Below, in pieces: positions 41,301 through 53,190 of a stretch of DNA of 64,000 nucleotides. Location of the stretch: positions 31,219,501 through 31,283,500 of the forward strand of contig NC_088918.1 in the NCBI RefSeq assembly GCF_963576675.1. The letters run 5' to 3'. A program made the translations under genes and the position numbers. Within the stretch, counting starts at the first letter, position 1, and each line of letters opens with the position of its first letter. The notes beneath the pieces were generated by a model, which ran no database searches, was not told the DNA's origin, and saw nothing but the letters and a program-made list of their open reading frames with translations. The DNA comes from Euphorbia lathyris. Lineage: Eukaryota > Streptophyta > Magnoliopsida > Malpighiales > Euphorbiaceae.

Positions 41301-44129
41301 AAAACCGACTAAGGTGGTTTGGCCATGTGAGACGTAGAGCGCTTGATGCGCCGGTTAGGAGAACCGAAGAGTGGCAAAGGGATGTAGTGGTGAGGGGTAG
41401 GGGAAGACCTAAGCAAACTTGGAGGAGGGTGACCGAGAGTGATATGAGTTTATTGGGAATTGAGGAAAATATGGTAGTGGATAGGACGGAGTGGAGGGAG
41501 CGAATCTGTGTCGCTGACACGACTTGATTTTCACGGTTTTATATGATGGTTCATGTTAGCCGACCCCGAATCATTTCGCGACTAAGGCTTTGTTGTTGTT
41601 GTTGTTGTAGACTAGCATGAAAATGCACTAGGTAGTTAAAAGCATTCAAAGCAAAGTTTCCAAGAGATGAAAGAGATCCATGGGAAGAGGCAGAGTGAAC
41701 TAGTAAAATTAATGATAAAATAAGTAAAGATGGATTGGATCAGCACCTCAAATCACTTAGTTCCAACGTGAGATCACTAATTTCCATGCCGGAAAGCCTA
41801 ATGGAAGCCATTGTACTTGGGAGTTCCTCACGTGCAGTATCTGCTAACTTTGAAAGAGATGTTGCAGCTCTCCTCATAGCCTAACAAACCGGAGAAAATA
41901 GATAAGCAAGAATTAATATTTAAGGAAAAAAAAAAACAGATAACCCTCATTAGTCCATTCATAGAAAGATCTATGTACTACTTCTCCAGAAGAACTGCAG
42001 CTCTATCTGACACAATAAAAATCATAATAGATAGGAATATACATTCAAATATGAATAAGAGCAACCCCATAATTCCAAAAAGTAAATGGATTAAATATGA
42101 AACTGCCCTATGAAGTAGGAAACTGTGGACAAATTGCTCCACATAGTAAAAAGAAGCCAACATCAATGCACCGTGCGCCCAAAGAGAGGGTCTCATGAAC
42201 CCAAAATTATCAAATTTTGGACTGGGTTGCGCTTTAGTTTTTCCTTACTTTATTGGACAATTTGGCATTTAATCCTAAAAGAAAATGTTTACAGAACTTA
42301 TTAGCATATGTATGCTTGTAATGAAAATCGAGACTTTCTCCCTTGACATACATTGGGCCAAGGTAGATGTCAACAGATAGAGATTAGGGAGAATATAATG
42401 AACAATCTATGTGATCACAGCATAATGCTCTCACAGTAAAAGGAAGCTGAAGCTAGAAATAGCTGTTCGACATCAGGGAGTGAATGACCATACTTAAGGT
42501 TTGCATAAGTTCCTCACTAAAACAGGAAAAGCTTATTGGTGGGCAAAAGATACAATTTAATCCCCGAATCAATTGCAGCTAAAAGTAATGCTATAATCTA
42601 TAATGTGAAAATCAAATTGATAATGTTTCCAAATGCTAAACTTGATCTTAACGATTTATTTAGGCATAGTTATTAAAGGTGCAAGGCGCACTAAGGCGCA
42701 AGGGGGTCCTGGAGCCTTGGCGCAAGGCGCGCGCCCGAGCGACTCGAGGCGCACCAAAAAAAAATCATAAATTCATAATACTAGTCACAAATAGTCAAAT
42801 ACCAACAATAAAACCATAAAATGCATGAGTTAAGTTCTAGTTAACTACTAAGGCATAATGTCTGTTGCGATATGTGTAGTAAAAAATTTCGATCTTTGTC
42901 TGTCTCTCTTTTTCTTTTATTTTCTGAACTTAAAAAACCCTAAAACACCATCAAAACCCTAAAATACCCTCAGCCCTAAAACACCCTAAATTACCCTAAG
43001 GTAGCCAAGTCGCGCGCCTGACTGAACAAGGCGCTAAGGCTGGAGCCTTAGCCGGGGCGTGCCTTTAATAACTATGTATTTAGGATTTCCATAACAGAGT
43101 GTATGATGAAATAGGACTTACATTGAGTGTTGGGATGGCAGCAATGACAAGGCTTGTAAATGCTACAGAAGTCTGCATGCAACTCACTTTAATCAGCAAT
43201 TAGACTCAGGTCAAAGGAACTCATCATCAACAAATTCATAAGCCAAAGTACAAGAACAAAGCTTTCCCACTACAGATCAGTCTAAAAACAAATAGAATAC
43301 TAATAACAGGCATATGACAAATGAATTTCATTGGAAGAACGTACTATCTATTTCATAATCTCATCAAGTATCATAACATTATAACTCCATAAACCAATAG
43401 CACTCCGGTCAATGAACAACAATACACATTGCTAGTTCTTGATATTTAATAACAACATGAACTTCAATTTTGCTATGACCTAAATTAGCACATGAAAGAG
43501 GAAGTTTATATTTTGTTTACTAACAATACATTAAGGCCTTAATCTAAAACCCAAGAGACAATATCACTAAATCAGTATAAATTCCCAGTTCACCAAGATA
43601 CTAAATTTGCACACAACAATTTCTTCTCCAAATATTTGAAGCAAAAGAGAATGATTTAACAAAATAAACTGTAATTTGAGAATTTATATCTGCATCACAA
43701 TTTAGAGAAATATGTCACAGCCGAAAAGAAATTAAGAAATTGATATACCGTGCAAGCAATAAATGACAAGAGAAAGAAAGCTTGATCAGTCGAGCTAAAC
43801 TTAGTGAACGGCTGAATAAACGAGGGGACAATTTGATTCCCCACTTGCATATTCAAATTCCTCTCTAAATCCTCTTCGCCAAGAGTTCCATTCGAACGCC
43901 CGTCCGATTCGACGTAGGAATCTGACAATACTTCGTTGATGGAATTAGATTGCTTGGTGGGCTTAGAAAAGCAAATAGGAGTACAACGACAAGGGTTGAA
44001 TAGATGGAGAGGTAACGAAATGGAATGATATGAGAGTGATTTTGAAGGTCGAGGAAATGGAATTGGATATGTATGAGTTAGAGAAGTGGAAGCATGAATG
44101 GAATTGGAGGTAATAAGATTGGGTTTCAT
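38321..44129 (-). CDS. Probable plastid-targeted membrane protein with DUF948-like helical region, five exons
   Basis: Exons (minus strand): 44129-43749, 43172-43122, 41880-41747, 38892-38792, 38502-38321, all with GT...AG introns. Coding lengths 381+51+134+101+182 = 849 bp join without frame loss to a 282-residue protein ending in TAA at 38323-38321. Residues 1 to about 55 are rich in Ser, Thr and Pro with few acids, like a chloroplast transit peptide. About 115-144 (across exons 1-2) is a hydrophobic span. About 145-222 is a helical, Ala-rich segment ([29 protein letters not shown]). The end has [11 protein letters not shown]. This recalls the DUF948-like proteins of plastids and cyanobacteria, whose role is not established. 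The ATG (GCCATGA context) was chosen because no in-frame ATG lies upstream. Introns 2 and 3 carry transposons. Function unknown. Confidence 0.8.
39217..41608 (+). mobile_element. RTE-type LINE, 5'-truncated, inside intron 3 and antisense to the gene
   Basis: Flanked by AGACTAG (39210-39216 and 41609-41615). It begins in the C-terminal part of the endonuclease domain and ends with a short 3' UTR and a (TTG)n tail (41590-41608), the RTE habit instead of poly(A). Carries the 768-codon ORF described separately. A second copy at 56037-57424 has the same 3' end. Without it intron 3 would be about 455 bp. Confidence 0.9.
39221..41527 (+). CDS. RTE LINE protein: endonuclease C-terminus plus reverse transcriptase, uninterrupted
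   Basis: 768 codons without a stop. Residues 10-60 carry the end of the apurinic-type endonuclease (L-V-T-Y-R-S-G-G, then Q-I-D-F-F-L and Q-H-R-V-V, where S/D-H-R is usual). RT motifs follow: L-I-P-L-Y-K-N-K-G and N-Y-R-G-I-K-L near 340-365, [11 protein letters not shown] near 390, [10 protein letters not shown] near 420, and [10 protein letters not shown] near 485. F-A-D-D with both catalytic Asp is at 512-515. The C-terminus has the [10 protein letters not shown] and R-W-F-G-H-V-R-R blocks of RTE proteins. It would nick DNA and prime cDNA on its own RNA; without most of the endonuclease it should not move by itself. The intact frame suggests a young insertion. Confidence 0.9.
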   Translation: MNTWFMKRTSHLVTYRSGGNASQIDFFLVKSAWRKSYIDCKVIPGESTTTQHRVVVLDFRSRKCIRKQTPQVETKIKWWKLQGENQQKFVDEMTKKDIWTCNMDSDIDSIWNKMEHSIREVAKEVLGESKGSMPPGKDTSWWTEEVRQAVKSKRESYKLLGKCRSDENYEKYKEAKREVKKVIRDARAKVNRDLYTRLDTKEGERDIYRIARMRDRKTRDLEKVKCVKDVDQKVLVGDKDIKERWRSYFDDLFNGDRQQDVGDISIHHDMINHECLRRIQKGEVKMALSKMKLKKAVGPDGIPIEIWRCLGERGIEWLTTFFNKIWRNNKMPSEWRKSTLIPLYKNKGDVQDCANYRGIKLMSHTMKLWERVIEQRLRRTVKISENQFGFMPGRSTMEAIHLMRQLMEHYRNKKKDLHMVFIDLEKAYDKVSREVLWWALIRKCISRKYIDIIKDMYEEVCTSVRTSVGKTEEFPITIGVHQGSALSPFLFVIVMDELTSSLQDGIPWCMLFADDIVLVDETKEGVEMKLELWRQTLESRGFKLSRSKTEYLECKFSGRRSREAGTITLDGRVVQASDCFRYLGSIIQTDGEVDGDVAHRIKAGWSKWKSATGFLCDPGMPNRLKGKFYRTAIRPALLYGTECWAVKHCHIHKMSVAEMRMLRWMCGHTRKDRVRNEIIRTKVGVTSIENKMRENRLRWFGHVRRRALDAPVRRTEEWQRDVVVRGRGRPKQTWRRVTESDMSLLGIEENMVVDRTEWRERICVADTT
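42665..43076. mobile_element. Non-autonomous hAT element in intron 2
   Basis: Perfect 15-bp ends CATAGTTATTAAAGG / CCTTTAATAACTATG, flanked by TATTTAGG (42657-42664, 43077-43084). Subterminal parts are GC-rich with GGCGC words (AAGGCGCACTAAGGCGC on the left, GGCGCTAAGGCTGGAGCC on the right), the rest AT-rich. The right half contains several CCCTAAA-like words (42945-43000). No coding capacity. Confidence 0.9.
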
Positions 44130-45013
44130 GGCGGATACCGAAGATTCAGAGAAGGTTAAGTTTCGCTCTTTTTCTTCATTTTGCAGACGGAGGAAATTAT
44201 GCTTTTCCTGCTGTGCCTGTTTGCCGAACACCCGATTCCTCCGTTATTTTTCCTTTTTCCTTTTTTTCTTTTTCTTTTCCCGTATCCATAAATTCCAATT
44301 ATTGATTTTAGGTTTGTATAAAAATAAAATACTCCAATGTTGTACCCATTGAACACTTTCACTTGGATTTTAGGCTTAATATATCACTCGTGTTAACTTC
44401 GAAAGTTTTAATATAACTCCTTCAACTTGTTTAAAATGTCTCGATAACTATATCAATTTATTTAAAATATAATTAATTATTAAATTGTAAAAAAAATACA
44501 TACAAAAATTATGTTGTACGCAATTTAAAAAAGTCAAACGAATGCACACGCAAGCTATGCATCAAAATTGGACTGACGTGTAGGAAAATCTAATATCTCT
44601 TATTACTTGAGCATTATTTTTTATGTTTTTTTTTGTTCTATTTGTAACAACTCTTCCTCACGATGAACAATATTATTACGTCATTTACAAAGTTATGACT
44701 TTTATGCTGAAAAATAATAATTAACCCACTTTTTTTTGTTTCAATATGTCACGTACGTGTCAATTCGTTTGACTTTTCAATATATATGCAACACACTTTC
44801 TACATATAGTTTATTTCTTTGCAATTGAGGGATTGATTGATTGATTATATTTTAAGCAAGTTATCGGTTTATAAACACACTTTAAAATTCAGAGAGTCAA
44901 CCAAATTTTTTGAACAAATTCAGTTACGATGATGTATTCAGCTTTAGATTTTAGGTAATGGTATTCACATAAACTCTGAATGATCAAATATATTTGGTAC
45001 GCTTATTAGATTT
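44130..45013. other. 5' flank of the DUF948-like gene
   Basis: The first 100 bp upstream of the ATG is a GA-rich leader on the minus strand. A weak TATA-like TTTTTATACAA (minus strand, about 44313-44324) lies near 190 bp upstream. Further out is AT-rich DNA with phrases such as GTGTTAACTTCGAAAG near 44390, perhaps half of a MITE; I cannot find the matching arm with confidence. Confidence 0.35.
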
Positions 45014-45020
45014 AAGCCTT

Positions 45021-47260
45021 CGCCAAGTCGTCTAGCACCGTTTCATGCCTCAACTCCACAATAAGTTTCGAGCCATTGAGAATGCTTGTTAGTCATCCTC
45101 TTTCCCGCACGCACCGCCTTCAGCTCCGTTGGTTGTTCGTTGGAAGGGCTTCATTATCTGCTCTGGAAGCAAGGGGTAGCATTCGCATAGGCTCCGGCAA
45201 TTACTCACTTGTTTTTTGCTGACGATAGTTACTTGTTTTTAGGGCAAACTTGGAGGAATGTAATATAATCAAACAGTGTCTTCAACATTATGAGCAAGCT
45301 TCGGGGCAGAAAATAAATTTGTCTAAATCTTCCCTCCATTTCAGCAGAAATGTATCGACAGAGACTTGCTCACTTATTGGTGCATGTCTGGGTGTGGGTG
45401 TTGTTTCCAATCCGGACAAATACCTTGGTCTACCATCGCTAATAGGTAGAAATAAAAGGGAAGTGTTCGAATACCTGGAGATTATGATTAGAAAACGAAT
45501 CAACGGTTGGAAAGTCAGGTTTTATCAAAGGCCGGGAAGGAAGTTCTTATCAAGTCAGTGTTACAATCACTTCCTTCCTATGTTATGAGTATGTTTCTTG
45601 TTACAAATACACTATGTGTAGATTTGGAAAAATTGCTTAATTCGTTCTGGTGGGGGTCAGAAGAAGGTAGTGGGAAAAAGATTCATTGGAAGTCTTGGAG
45701 AAGCTTTGTGAGCCTAAAAATCAAGGTGGCCTGGGCTTTAAAAATTTCCACAGATTCAACATTGCACTCTTAGCAAAGCAGGCCTGGTGTTTGTTGGTAA
45801 AACCATCCTCCCTGGCAACTAAAATTTTTAAGGCTCGTTACTTCCCACATTCTTCAATTCTCGAAGCTGAGGTAAGAGCTAATCCAAGTTATATTTGGCG
45901 TAGTATCCTTGATGGTCTTCCACTGTTGAAATCACAAATTCGTATTCTTATCGTCTCAAGGGAGGAGGTGAATGTATGGACTGATCCTTGGCTACCTTAT
46001 GAAATCACTCCATATATGTTGATAGTATTGCGCCACCTAGTGATGAATCGATTACAGTGGCTATGTTGCAATCTGATAGGAATGACGAGTGGGATCATTC
46101 GATTTTGCAGAATCTATTCTCAGTAAGGAATAGATTACTTATTTCTAAGATCACTCTTAGCCAAAGAGACACGGGATCGATGGTGGTGGAGGTTAGAACG
46201 AAATGGACCCTATTCGGTTAAAAGTGGCTATAGCTTTCTACAAAATAATAATGTTAATAGTCAAGAGGTTGTGATGGATAGGGTTCTGAACAACATTTGA
46301 AGGATTAAAGTCCCTCCTAAAGTTTGACATCTGTTGTGGAGAGCAAGCATTATGTGTCTGCCAACAAGATCCGAGCTAGTAAAGAAAAGAATCAATATCC
46401 CTACGATTTTCCCACGATGCAATATCCATGATGAAACAATCCTACATGCATTAGTCACCTGTCCAGAAGCAATACATGTTTGGATGTTGTCTAAGGTAGG
46501 AGATATGAGCTCTCGGGTTAGTAGTTTCTGTGATTTCTGGGCTTTCATTATAAACCACCATGATAATATATCTGTTGAGATTACTGCTACATTATGCTAG
46601 GCAATTTGGAATGATAGAACTAGGCTGATGTGGGAAGAGAATCGACATCCTCCTACTATTTCTTATAATAACACAACGGTGTTTCTGAACAGTTGGCAGC
46701 AGGCCCAAACAGTGAGTGCAGCGCCTGGTGGAGAAGTAGTTAGTTCGAAGTGGTTGTGCCCGGCACAAGATAGTTTGAAGCTCAATATTGACGCTGCACT
46801 ATTCCAGTATACAGGTCAAACTAGTTTTGGTTTTGTGTTAAGGAATCATAAAGGGTGTTTCATAGCTGCTGGCAATAGTGTGATCAATAACTATCAGAGC
46901 CCGCTATTGGTAGAAGGAATGAGTTGTCATGAAGCTCTTAGTTGGTTGAAGAAAGAAGGTTTTACTAATGTTCATCTGGAAATGGATTCTCAGCTCTTGG
47001 TTCTTGCAATTTATAGAACTACAGAACTAGTTTCCCCCTTTTGGCGTTATTGTTGATGATTTTAAAGCTTTGATTAGCGAGCTAAATATTTTATCTGTTT
47101 CTTTCATTAGGAGATCAACGAATAAGATCGCTCATATGCTTGCAAGAGCGTCTAGTTTTGTGTCTGATCATGGAATATGGAAACATAATCCCCCTAGTTC
47201 ATTTGTAATGACTTAAGTGCTGATATTGAATAATAAAGTTTCATTTGATTTTAAAAAAAA
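45021..47260 (+). pseudogene. L1 LINE, 5'-truncated, frame-broken (RT to RNase H)
   Basis: Plus strand: the RT box F-A-D-D-S near 45220, Q-A-S-G-Q-K-I-N-L-S-K at about 45300, Y-L-G-L-P-S-L-I-G-R-N-K at about 45420, K-I-H-W-K-S-W near 45680, a zf-RVT-like region near 46330-46480, and RNase H with L-N-I-D-A-A-L-F, F-V-L-R-N-H-K-G-C and L-E-M-D-S-Q-L-L at 46780-47000. The 3' UTR ends in AATAAAG and a 10-A tail. AAGCCTT occurs at 45014-45020 and 47261-47267, a possible short target duplication. Several frameshifts and stops. It lies about 0.9 kb upstream of the DUF948-like gene. Confidence 0.8.
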
Positions 47261-47267
47261 AAGCCTT

Positions 47268-47566
47268 GGGGTAATTTTAATCTCCACTAAAATTTAAATC
47301 TAATAAACCTAAATCAAACGATAAATGAAATTGAAGATCCATCTCAACATCAAATGTAGATTTTAGATTTGTATATAAATACTTTAATATTGTTAGCTAT
47401 GAATAATTTTTTCTTTTTTCGTGAAAATGAACAATTTTATTTTAATTATGGCAAAATATAATAAAACAATCTAAATGTTTATGATCTAAGTTAAATTTAT
47501 ATATATTTATTTATTTTTACGTTTTTATTTATATATTAATTTCACCAATATTAATTTCTCCTTTAA
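47268..47566. other. AT-rich gap between two L1 elements
   Basis: About 300 bp, very AT-rich, no gene or array seen. Confidence 0.5.
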
Positions 47567-47727
47567 TATCTTTTTTTTATTAAAGATTGGTTAGCGAGAA
47601 AGGGTAAGCGATGGACATCCCATCTATGCTGGCACCCCCACCACAGACCCAAAAAAGCCCCAAACCAAATTTATTAAAAAAGAAAATAAATGTCATAATA
47701 CAAAAAGAATAAATTGAAGCCAAAGAA

Positions 47728-50700
47728 TTAGGAAAAGCGATAAACGCAACGTCCTACACGATCATGAAAAAAGACTGATCCACAAAAATCCGGGACAACA
47801 TCCCACCAAGTCGAAGCTGTTGCCGTCCGTTCATAATTTGCAAGCGAATCCGCAACATGATTTCCTTCACGAAAAATATGAGACACCACAAAAGCCACAG
47901 AATCGATCTGATTTAAACAATTGAACCATTTTTGTCTAAGCAACCAAGGAACCGAACAAGATTTAGATTTGAACATGTGCACAACATACATTGAGTCGCT
48001 TTCAAGCCAAATTTTCCACCAACCTTTGTTGATAGCCATGTCAATGGCGTAAATAGCAGCAGATAGTTCAGCAAGATAAGCAAAGGAACTTTCAATCGGA
48101 AAGGCAAACGCACCAAGACACATGCCAGTATGCGAGATAAATACCTCCGCAACCCGCAGGACCAGGAGCACCCGTGACAGACGCATCAGTATTGATCTTA
48201 ATCCAATCCCTCGGAGGTGGTTGCCAAAAAATCGGAGTAATGTGTGGAGCCTTAGCAAGACGCTTTTCAATCCCGAGCTCACTTAAGATTTGAAGTTTTA
48301 CTAGGGAATTCCAAACAGATCCCCGTCCAGTGTGAGCAGATTCACGAACAGCTCCCCAAATCCGTCTCAGCGTGACAGAAGTATCAACCCTCTCATCCTA
48401 AAAAATGGACCTATTACGAGTAAGCCATAGAGCCCAAATTGTATTAACAATTGCTGCCGCCCACAAATCAGCGATTTGAGTACTGAAACGTTGAATAACA
48501 GCATGATCAACCAGATTTTTAAGAGTCGAGTCTGTGTTAATTCGTCTTCCAAACAATGAGCTAACACCATGCCAAATAAATTTGGAAAACCGACAGGAGA
48601 CAAAAAAGGTGGTCCAACGTTTCAGAATCTAATGAGCACAAACTGCAACGAGAAACAACTTGACAGTCGCGCAACTGAAGCTGATCATGTGTTGGCAAAT
48701 ACCCAAGATAAGCCCGCCATCCAATAAGCGAGTGTGCAGGAGGAACACTCGGACACCTTAAAAACCGACTCCAAGGCTGATGAGAAGGAGGAGATCTAAG
48801 CCAAGCGTACAGGAGCTTAACAGTTAAAACCTCACTTGTAGCAGGCTTCCAAACACAAATATCAACATCGTCCCTACCCCACTTAATATTCCGCAATCTA
48901 TTCTCCACATCCGCAGGTAACACGGGCAGATTATGCTAATTATTACCATCCAAATAATCCTCCACTAAATCAAAACAACGACGTTGTTGACTAGCAGATA
49001 GGCCAACCTGTGCAGCTAGTGAATGACACATCCAGGCCCCATTCCAAAAATTAAGTTCAGAGTGCTGACCAATCCACCAAAAACAGTGATGCTCAACTTC
49101 AGAATAAATGGATTTTATCGAGCCCCAAATAGAAGAATTCATGATATAATGTCGTGATTGTCCCGCTTTATTGAAAAAACGAGTTCTAAGTAAGTTAAAG
49201 TAGAGAGACTTTTCTTGAAGAAGACCTCAAGCCATCTTTCCATTCAATGCCTTGTTTAGAATAGACAGATTCTTGATTCCAAGACCTCCATCCTAAAAGT
49301 TTTGACAACAAATTTTCCAAGGGACAGTGACAAGCTTCTTGCAATTAATGGACCCAGACCAAATAAAATTCCTCATATGCCTAGTCATACGTGTAAGCAA
49401 CGCAGAGGGCCACTTATAAATGCTAAAAGAGTGAATGAAGCTACCGGTAATTACAGAATTTACCAGAGCCACTCTCCCAGCCATAGACAAACAATGCCTT
49501 TTCCATTTAGCAAAGTGAGCAAGCACCCTATCCATCAAACTAGTCAGATGTCGTGTCTTTGGTAAACCAAAAAACAAAGGGACTCCAAGATAGCGAAATG
49601 GAACAGACCCTTGATGAATACCAATAATATCAGCAAGACGATTGCCACGTCCAGAAAAAACAAAGGAGCCCAAAAATAATTCAGATTTGTTCCAACTAAC
49701 ACACTGACCCGAGATAGATCCATACAACTCAAATACACCCTTAATAACAGCTAGATTACCCGAAGAGGCCCTGCAGAAGAGAAGAATGTCATCATCATAA
49801 AATAAATGAGTCGAAAACACCTTTGCAGAAGTATATTGCATTGGAGCAAGTCACCCAGTATCCACGAGGTGAAGCAACCAACGGCTAAAAAAGTCATCGG
49901 CAATACCAAACAATATAGGAGACAGCGGATCGCCTTGTCGAACCCCTCTTGAACATTTGAAATATCCCTTAATGGCTCCATTGTTCAAAATTGAAATCTG
50001 AGATGCAGATAAAACATTCAGAATCCAGTCTCTGAATTGAATAGAGAAACCAAAAGCGTCCATCACGGCAAGTAAAAAATTCCAATTTAAAGTGTCAAAA
50101 GCTTTCCTGATGTCAACCTTCAAGGCTAAGTTCCCTCCAAAACACTTTTTATGAAGCATATTAGTGCCTTCAGAAGCAAGCGAAATGCATTGGTGAATAC
50201 TTCGTCCAGGAATAAATCCAAATTGATTTTGAGAAACAATGCGAGATGCAATAGAAGCGAGTCTATCAGCCAAAATTTTTGCAATTATTTTATAACTAAA
50301 GTTGCTCATTGCAATAGGTCTATACTGATCAAGAGATATCGCACCCTCCACCTTCGGGATAAGGACCATAATACTAGAGCACAAGCCAGGATGTATTATG
50401 CCACTCATAAAGAAGCTTTTGACAACAGCAAACACATCAGCACCAACAATATCCCAGAAAGACTGAAAAAAGACCCCAGAAAACCCATCAGGTCTAGGAG
50501 AACTACTGATATCCATTGCAAAGACTGCCATACGAACTTCATTCATATCCGGGCAATGAGTAAGCAAATCATTATCCAAGTCAGAGACAAGATGTGGAAC
50601 AACCTCATAAACTAGATCATAATTTTACGGCAAGACCTCATCATTTTTAAAAAGACTTGAATAAAATTCAGCAATATGTGTCCCAATTTGATTCGGATTA

Positions 50701-51852
50701 AAGACCAGCTCATCCTCAATTTGAAGCACCGAAATTCCAGAGGCAGCAGCTCGAATAGATGCCATACGATGGAAGAAGCTGGTATTTCGATCTCCCTCCT
50801 TAAGCTATCTAACTCTGCTCTTGTCACGCAAAAAACCTCCTTTCTATGCAAAATATTATCCAAGTGTGCATGAGCATTCATCTCCTCATGATGTAGTTCA
50901 GGAGTAAACCCATTCTCAGAGATTTCTGCCTGCACACGGGCCAGATTCGTCTTAGCATCAGTGAGACACATATCAATGTTATCAAAAACCACTTTATTCC
51001 AGTGACGGAGCACCGGCGAAGTCGCCTGAGTTTATCGCATAAAGCTTGCATAGGAGGTAAGCTAGGATGCATTCCATTCCAAAAATCAGCAATCACCTCC
51101 CTAATCCTCGGATGCAGAATCCACATAGGCTGAAATCTGAATCTAGAGATAGGGCGATTCCCCTTGGAGCATCTAAACATCAAAGGGCAATGGTCAGAGT
51201 GATGTCGCGGCAAAGCCAAACTGCAAATCGATTCCCAGAAGTCCGAGAATAAAGCAAATAATAAAACTCTATCCAGCCGACATTCAACCCGCGTAGTGCC
51301 AGACCTTCCATTAGACCAAGTAAAGAAGGCCCCATGAGTGGGACCATCAACAAAAGAACTAGAATCAATAAAATCACGAAACTCCCTACAAGGACGCAAA
51401 ACAGGAGCCCGTCCCGATTTCTCATGAGATCCAAGGACAGAATTAAAATCTCCAAGAAGCACCCAATGCCCATTCAACCTATTTTGATGAGCCAAAATAT
51501 CATCGAACATAGTGACACGTCTATTTGCCTAAACGCTCCCGTAAACAAAGCAGACAAAAGTATTTAAATTAGACAAACTCAGAATAACAAATTGTTCATG
51601 TCTGAAACAAATATTGGTAACCATGGAAGAATTAATCTTTGCAAAAACCCATAGAGCTGGAAGCTCCTTATTGTTCATAGCAATTAAAGACAAACCAAGC
51701 CTTCCCCAGAAGGCCTCATTAACAGAACTGAACTCCACCATAGGCTCAGCTAAACAAAGAAAATCCGGTTTATGAAGAGAACACAAATGATGTAAGTAAC
51801 CCTGAGTATCCCTATAAAGAATACCCCTATAACTCCAGTAAAGAAAGATCAT
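47728..51852 (-). pseudogene. L1 ORF2: endonuclease, reverse transcriptase, RNase H; broken
   Basis: The ATG at 51852-51850 overlaps the ORF1 stop. Endonuclease: C-L-A-E-P-M near the N-terminus, G-D-F-N-S-V-L-G near 51450, and S-D-H-C-P-L near 51190. RT: P-D-G-F-S-G, Y-R-P-I-A-M-S-N, Q-N-Q-F-G-F-I-P-G-R-S, R-Q-G-D-P-L-S-P. The active-site box reads F-Y-D-D-D-I-L-L-F where F-A-D-D is usual. A zf-RVT-like part lies at 48900-48560, and RNase H at 48280-47730 has A-E-L-S-A-A-I-Y-A-I and W-L-E-S-D-S-M-Y-V-V. Stops at 51529, 49851 and 49293 and frame changes near 50960, 50600 and 48600 inactivate it. Confidence 0.85.
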
Positions 51853-53177
51853 TTAAAACGGACCGGAGGTTTACTGGCTCGTTTGTTTCGAGCTGGCAAA
51901 TTCTCCGTTGTTGTCATGGTTTTTTCCCTCCGCCTTACTTTCTTAGTGCTAACTGTGTTCCAGCTATTGTCATCCTCCTCTGCCATATCAGCCCAGGATT
52001 TAGTATGGGATGATGATTCAGATGCTGAATCAGCTCCTTCATATCTAGTGAGAATATTGTCCATTCCAAGTGAATCCGGCCTATCAGTTTTATCACAACT
52101 GTATTCATCCTCCTTCCTAAGTTGCGGGCTGCCAAGTAGAACAACCTCCACCATACAACCAGTATCAGTAGGAGGCCTAAGCTCAAAAACAATCCGTGAA
52201 GTGGCATATTGAACAGGCACCTCGGTCTGAATTGCATTAGGCTTTTTCACAAACTTCCTCTCCTGTGAAACCGTTGTACGTTTTCTTTCAATAACCAGAG
52301 CCTCTAGAACCTTTTCCAATGGTTTTTTATTTTTCCTGCAGTCATAAGCCATGTGGCCAATGTTTGAACAAACTTTACATAAGCTTGGTAATCTCTCATA
52401 CACCACATCTATCCAAATTTGTTTTCCTTCTCTCTCAATACCCATTTTAACAGGAAGGTCATTCATCAAATCCACATCAATTAACATTCTAGCATAATGA
52501 CCAAACTCACCTTCAAGAGTGGTATTATCAAATCGTATAAGCCCTCCAATACCCTTTGAAATATTCGAAAGAATTTGAGGATCCTAATACTCCCATGGAA
52601 GAGAATATAATCTAACCCAAACCTGAGCATTTGTAGACTTCTCAGCATAGGGGTCAAAGTCCGGAACCCATGGTTGCAAACGGAAAGTACCTGGTTTAGT
52701 ATTGATAATGCTCCGCGCTAGCAACTGATTCTTGATCTCCTAGGATCCCAAAACCACATGAAAAAATCCTCTCCCGATAGATATCAGTTGCCAAGAATCC
52801 TTCAAACCCCAAACTTTTGTTAAAGTTTCCTTAAGAGAGAGAACCTTCCATGGGGCATCTCCTTTGTTTAAGATTAACCTGCCAATCAGAGATGAGGAGC
52901 AAAGGGCCGCACGCCTATCAAAGGCAGATTGAGAAATTCTAACCGACCGAAGACCTCCAATATCAAAAATCACAGCAGACGAGCAAGGAGTCGGATCCAG
53001 ATTCCCAGCAACGACCTTCGCAAATGACCTGCCCTGCACCTCCAAATTAGGCTTTCTCAAAGGATCATGTGAAATCGAAGCAATCTGTGGTTGCGGGATA
53101 TGCGATTGCGAATTATGAAAATGGGCCTTTGGATTAAAGAGAACCTCTATACCGAGGTAGTTATCTAGATAATCCAT
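51849..53177 (-). pseudogene. L1 ORF1 protein with CCHC knuckle, two in-frame TAG codons
   Basis: One frame of 443 codons from ATG at 53177 to TGA at 51851-51849, interrupted only by TAG at 52742-52740 and 52586-52584. The second follows W-E-Y, where Trp is expected, so it is a single-base change. The middle matches the plant DUF4283 domain, with W-V-R-L-Y-S-L-P-W-E-Y. The knuckle C-K-V-C-S-N-I-G-H-M-A-Y-D-C lies near 52380-52340. The C-terminus is acidic then basic. ORF1 proteins bind the element's RNA. Confidence 0.85.
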
Positions 53178-53190
53178 GGTGGATCATTTC

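Larger units (their letters stand above)
47567..53190 (-). mobile_element. Near full-length plant L1 LINE (ORF1, ORF2 with RNase H)
   Basis: Minus strand order: ORF1 (53177-51849) with a CCHC knuckle; ORF2 (51852-47728) with endonuclease, RT, zf-RVT-like and RNase H domains; a 3' UTR of about 150 bp; an A-rich tail near 47570-47580. The start is placed just before the first ATG because nothing further upstream looks L1-like, so any longer 5' UTR is not recognised. Both ORFs carry stops, so it is inactive. Target duplications are not obvious. Confidence 0.85.

Noticed and set aside
43695..44231. Longer N-terminus starting near 44231
   Set aside because: That position reads GTG, not ATG; the first ATG in frame is at 44129 and begins a plausible transit peptide.
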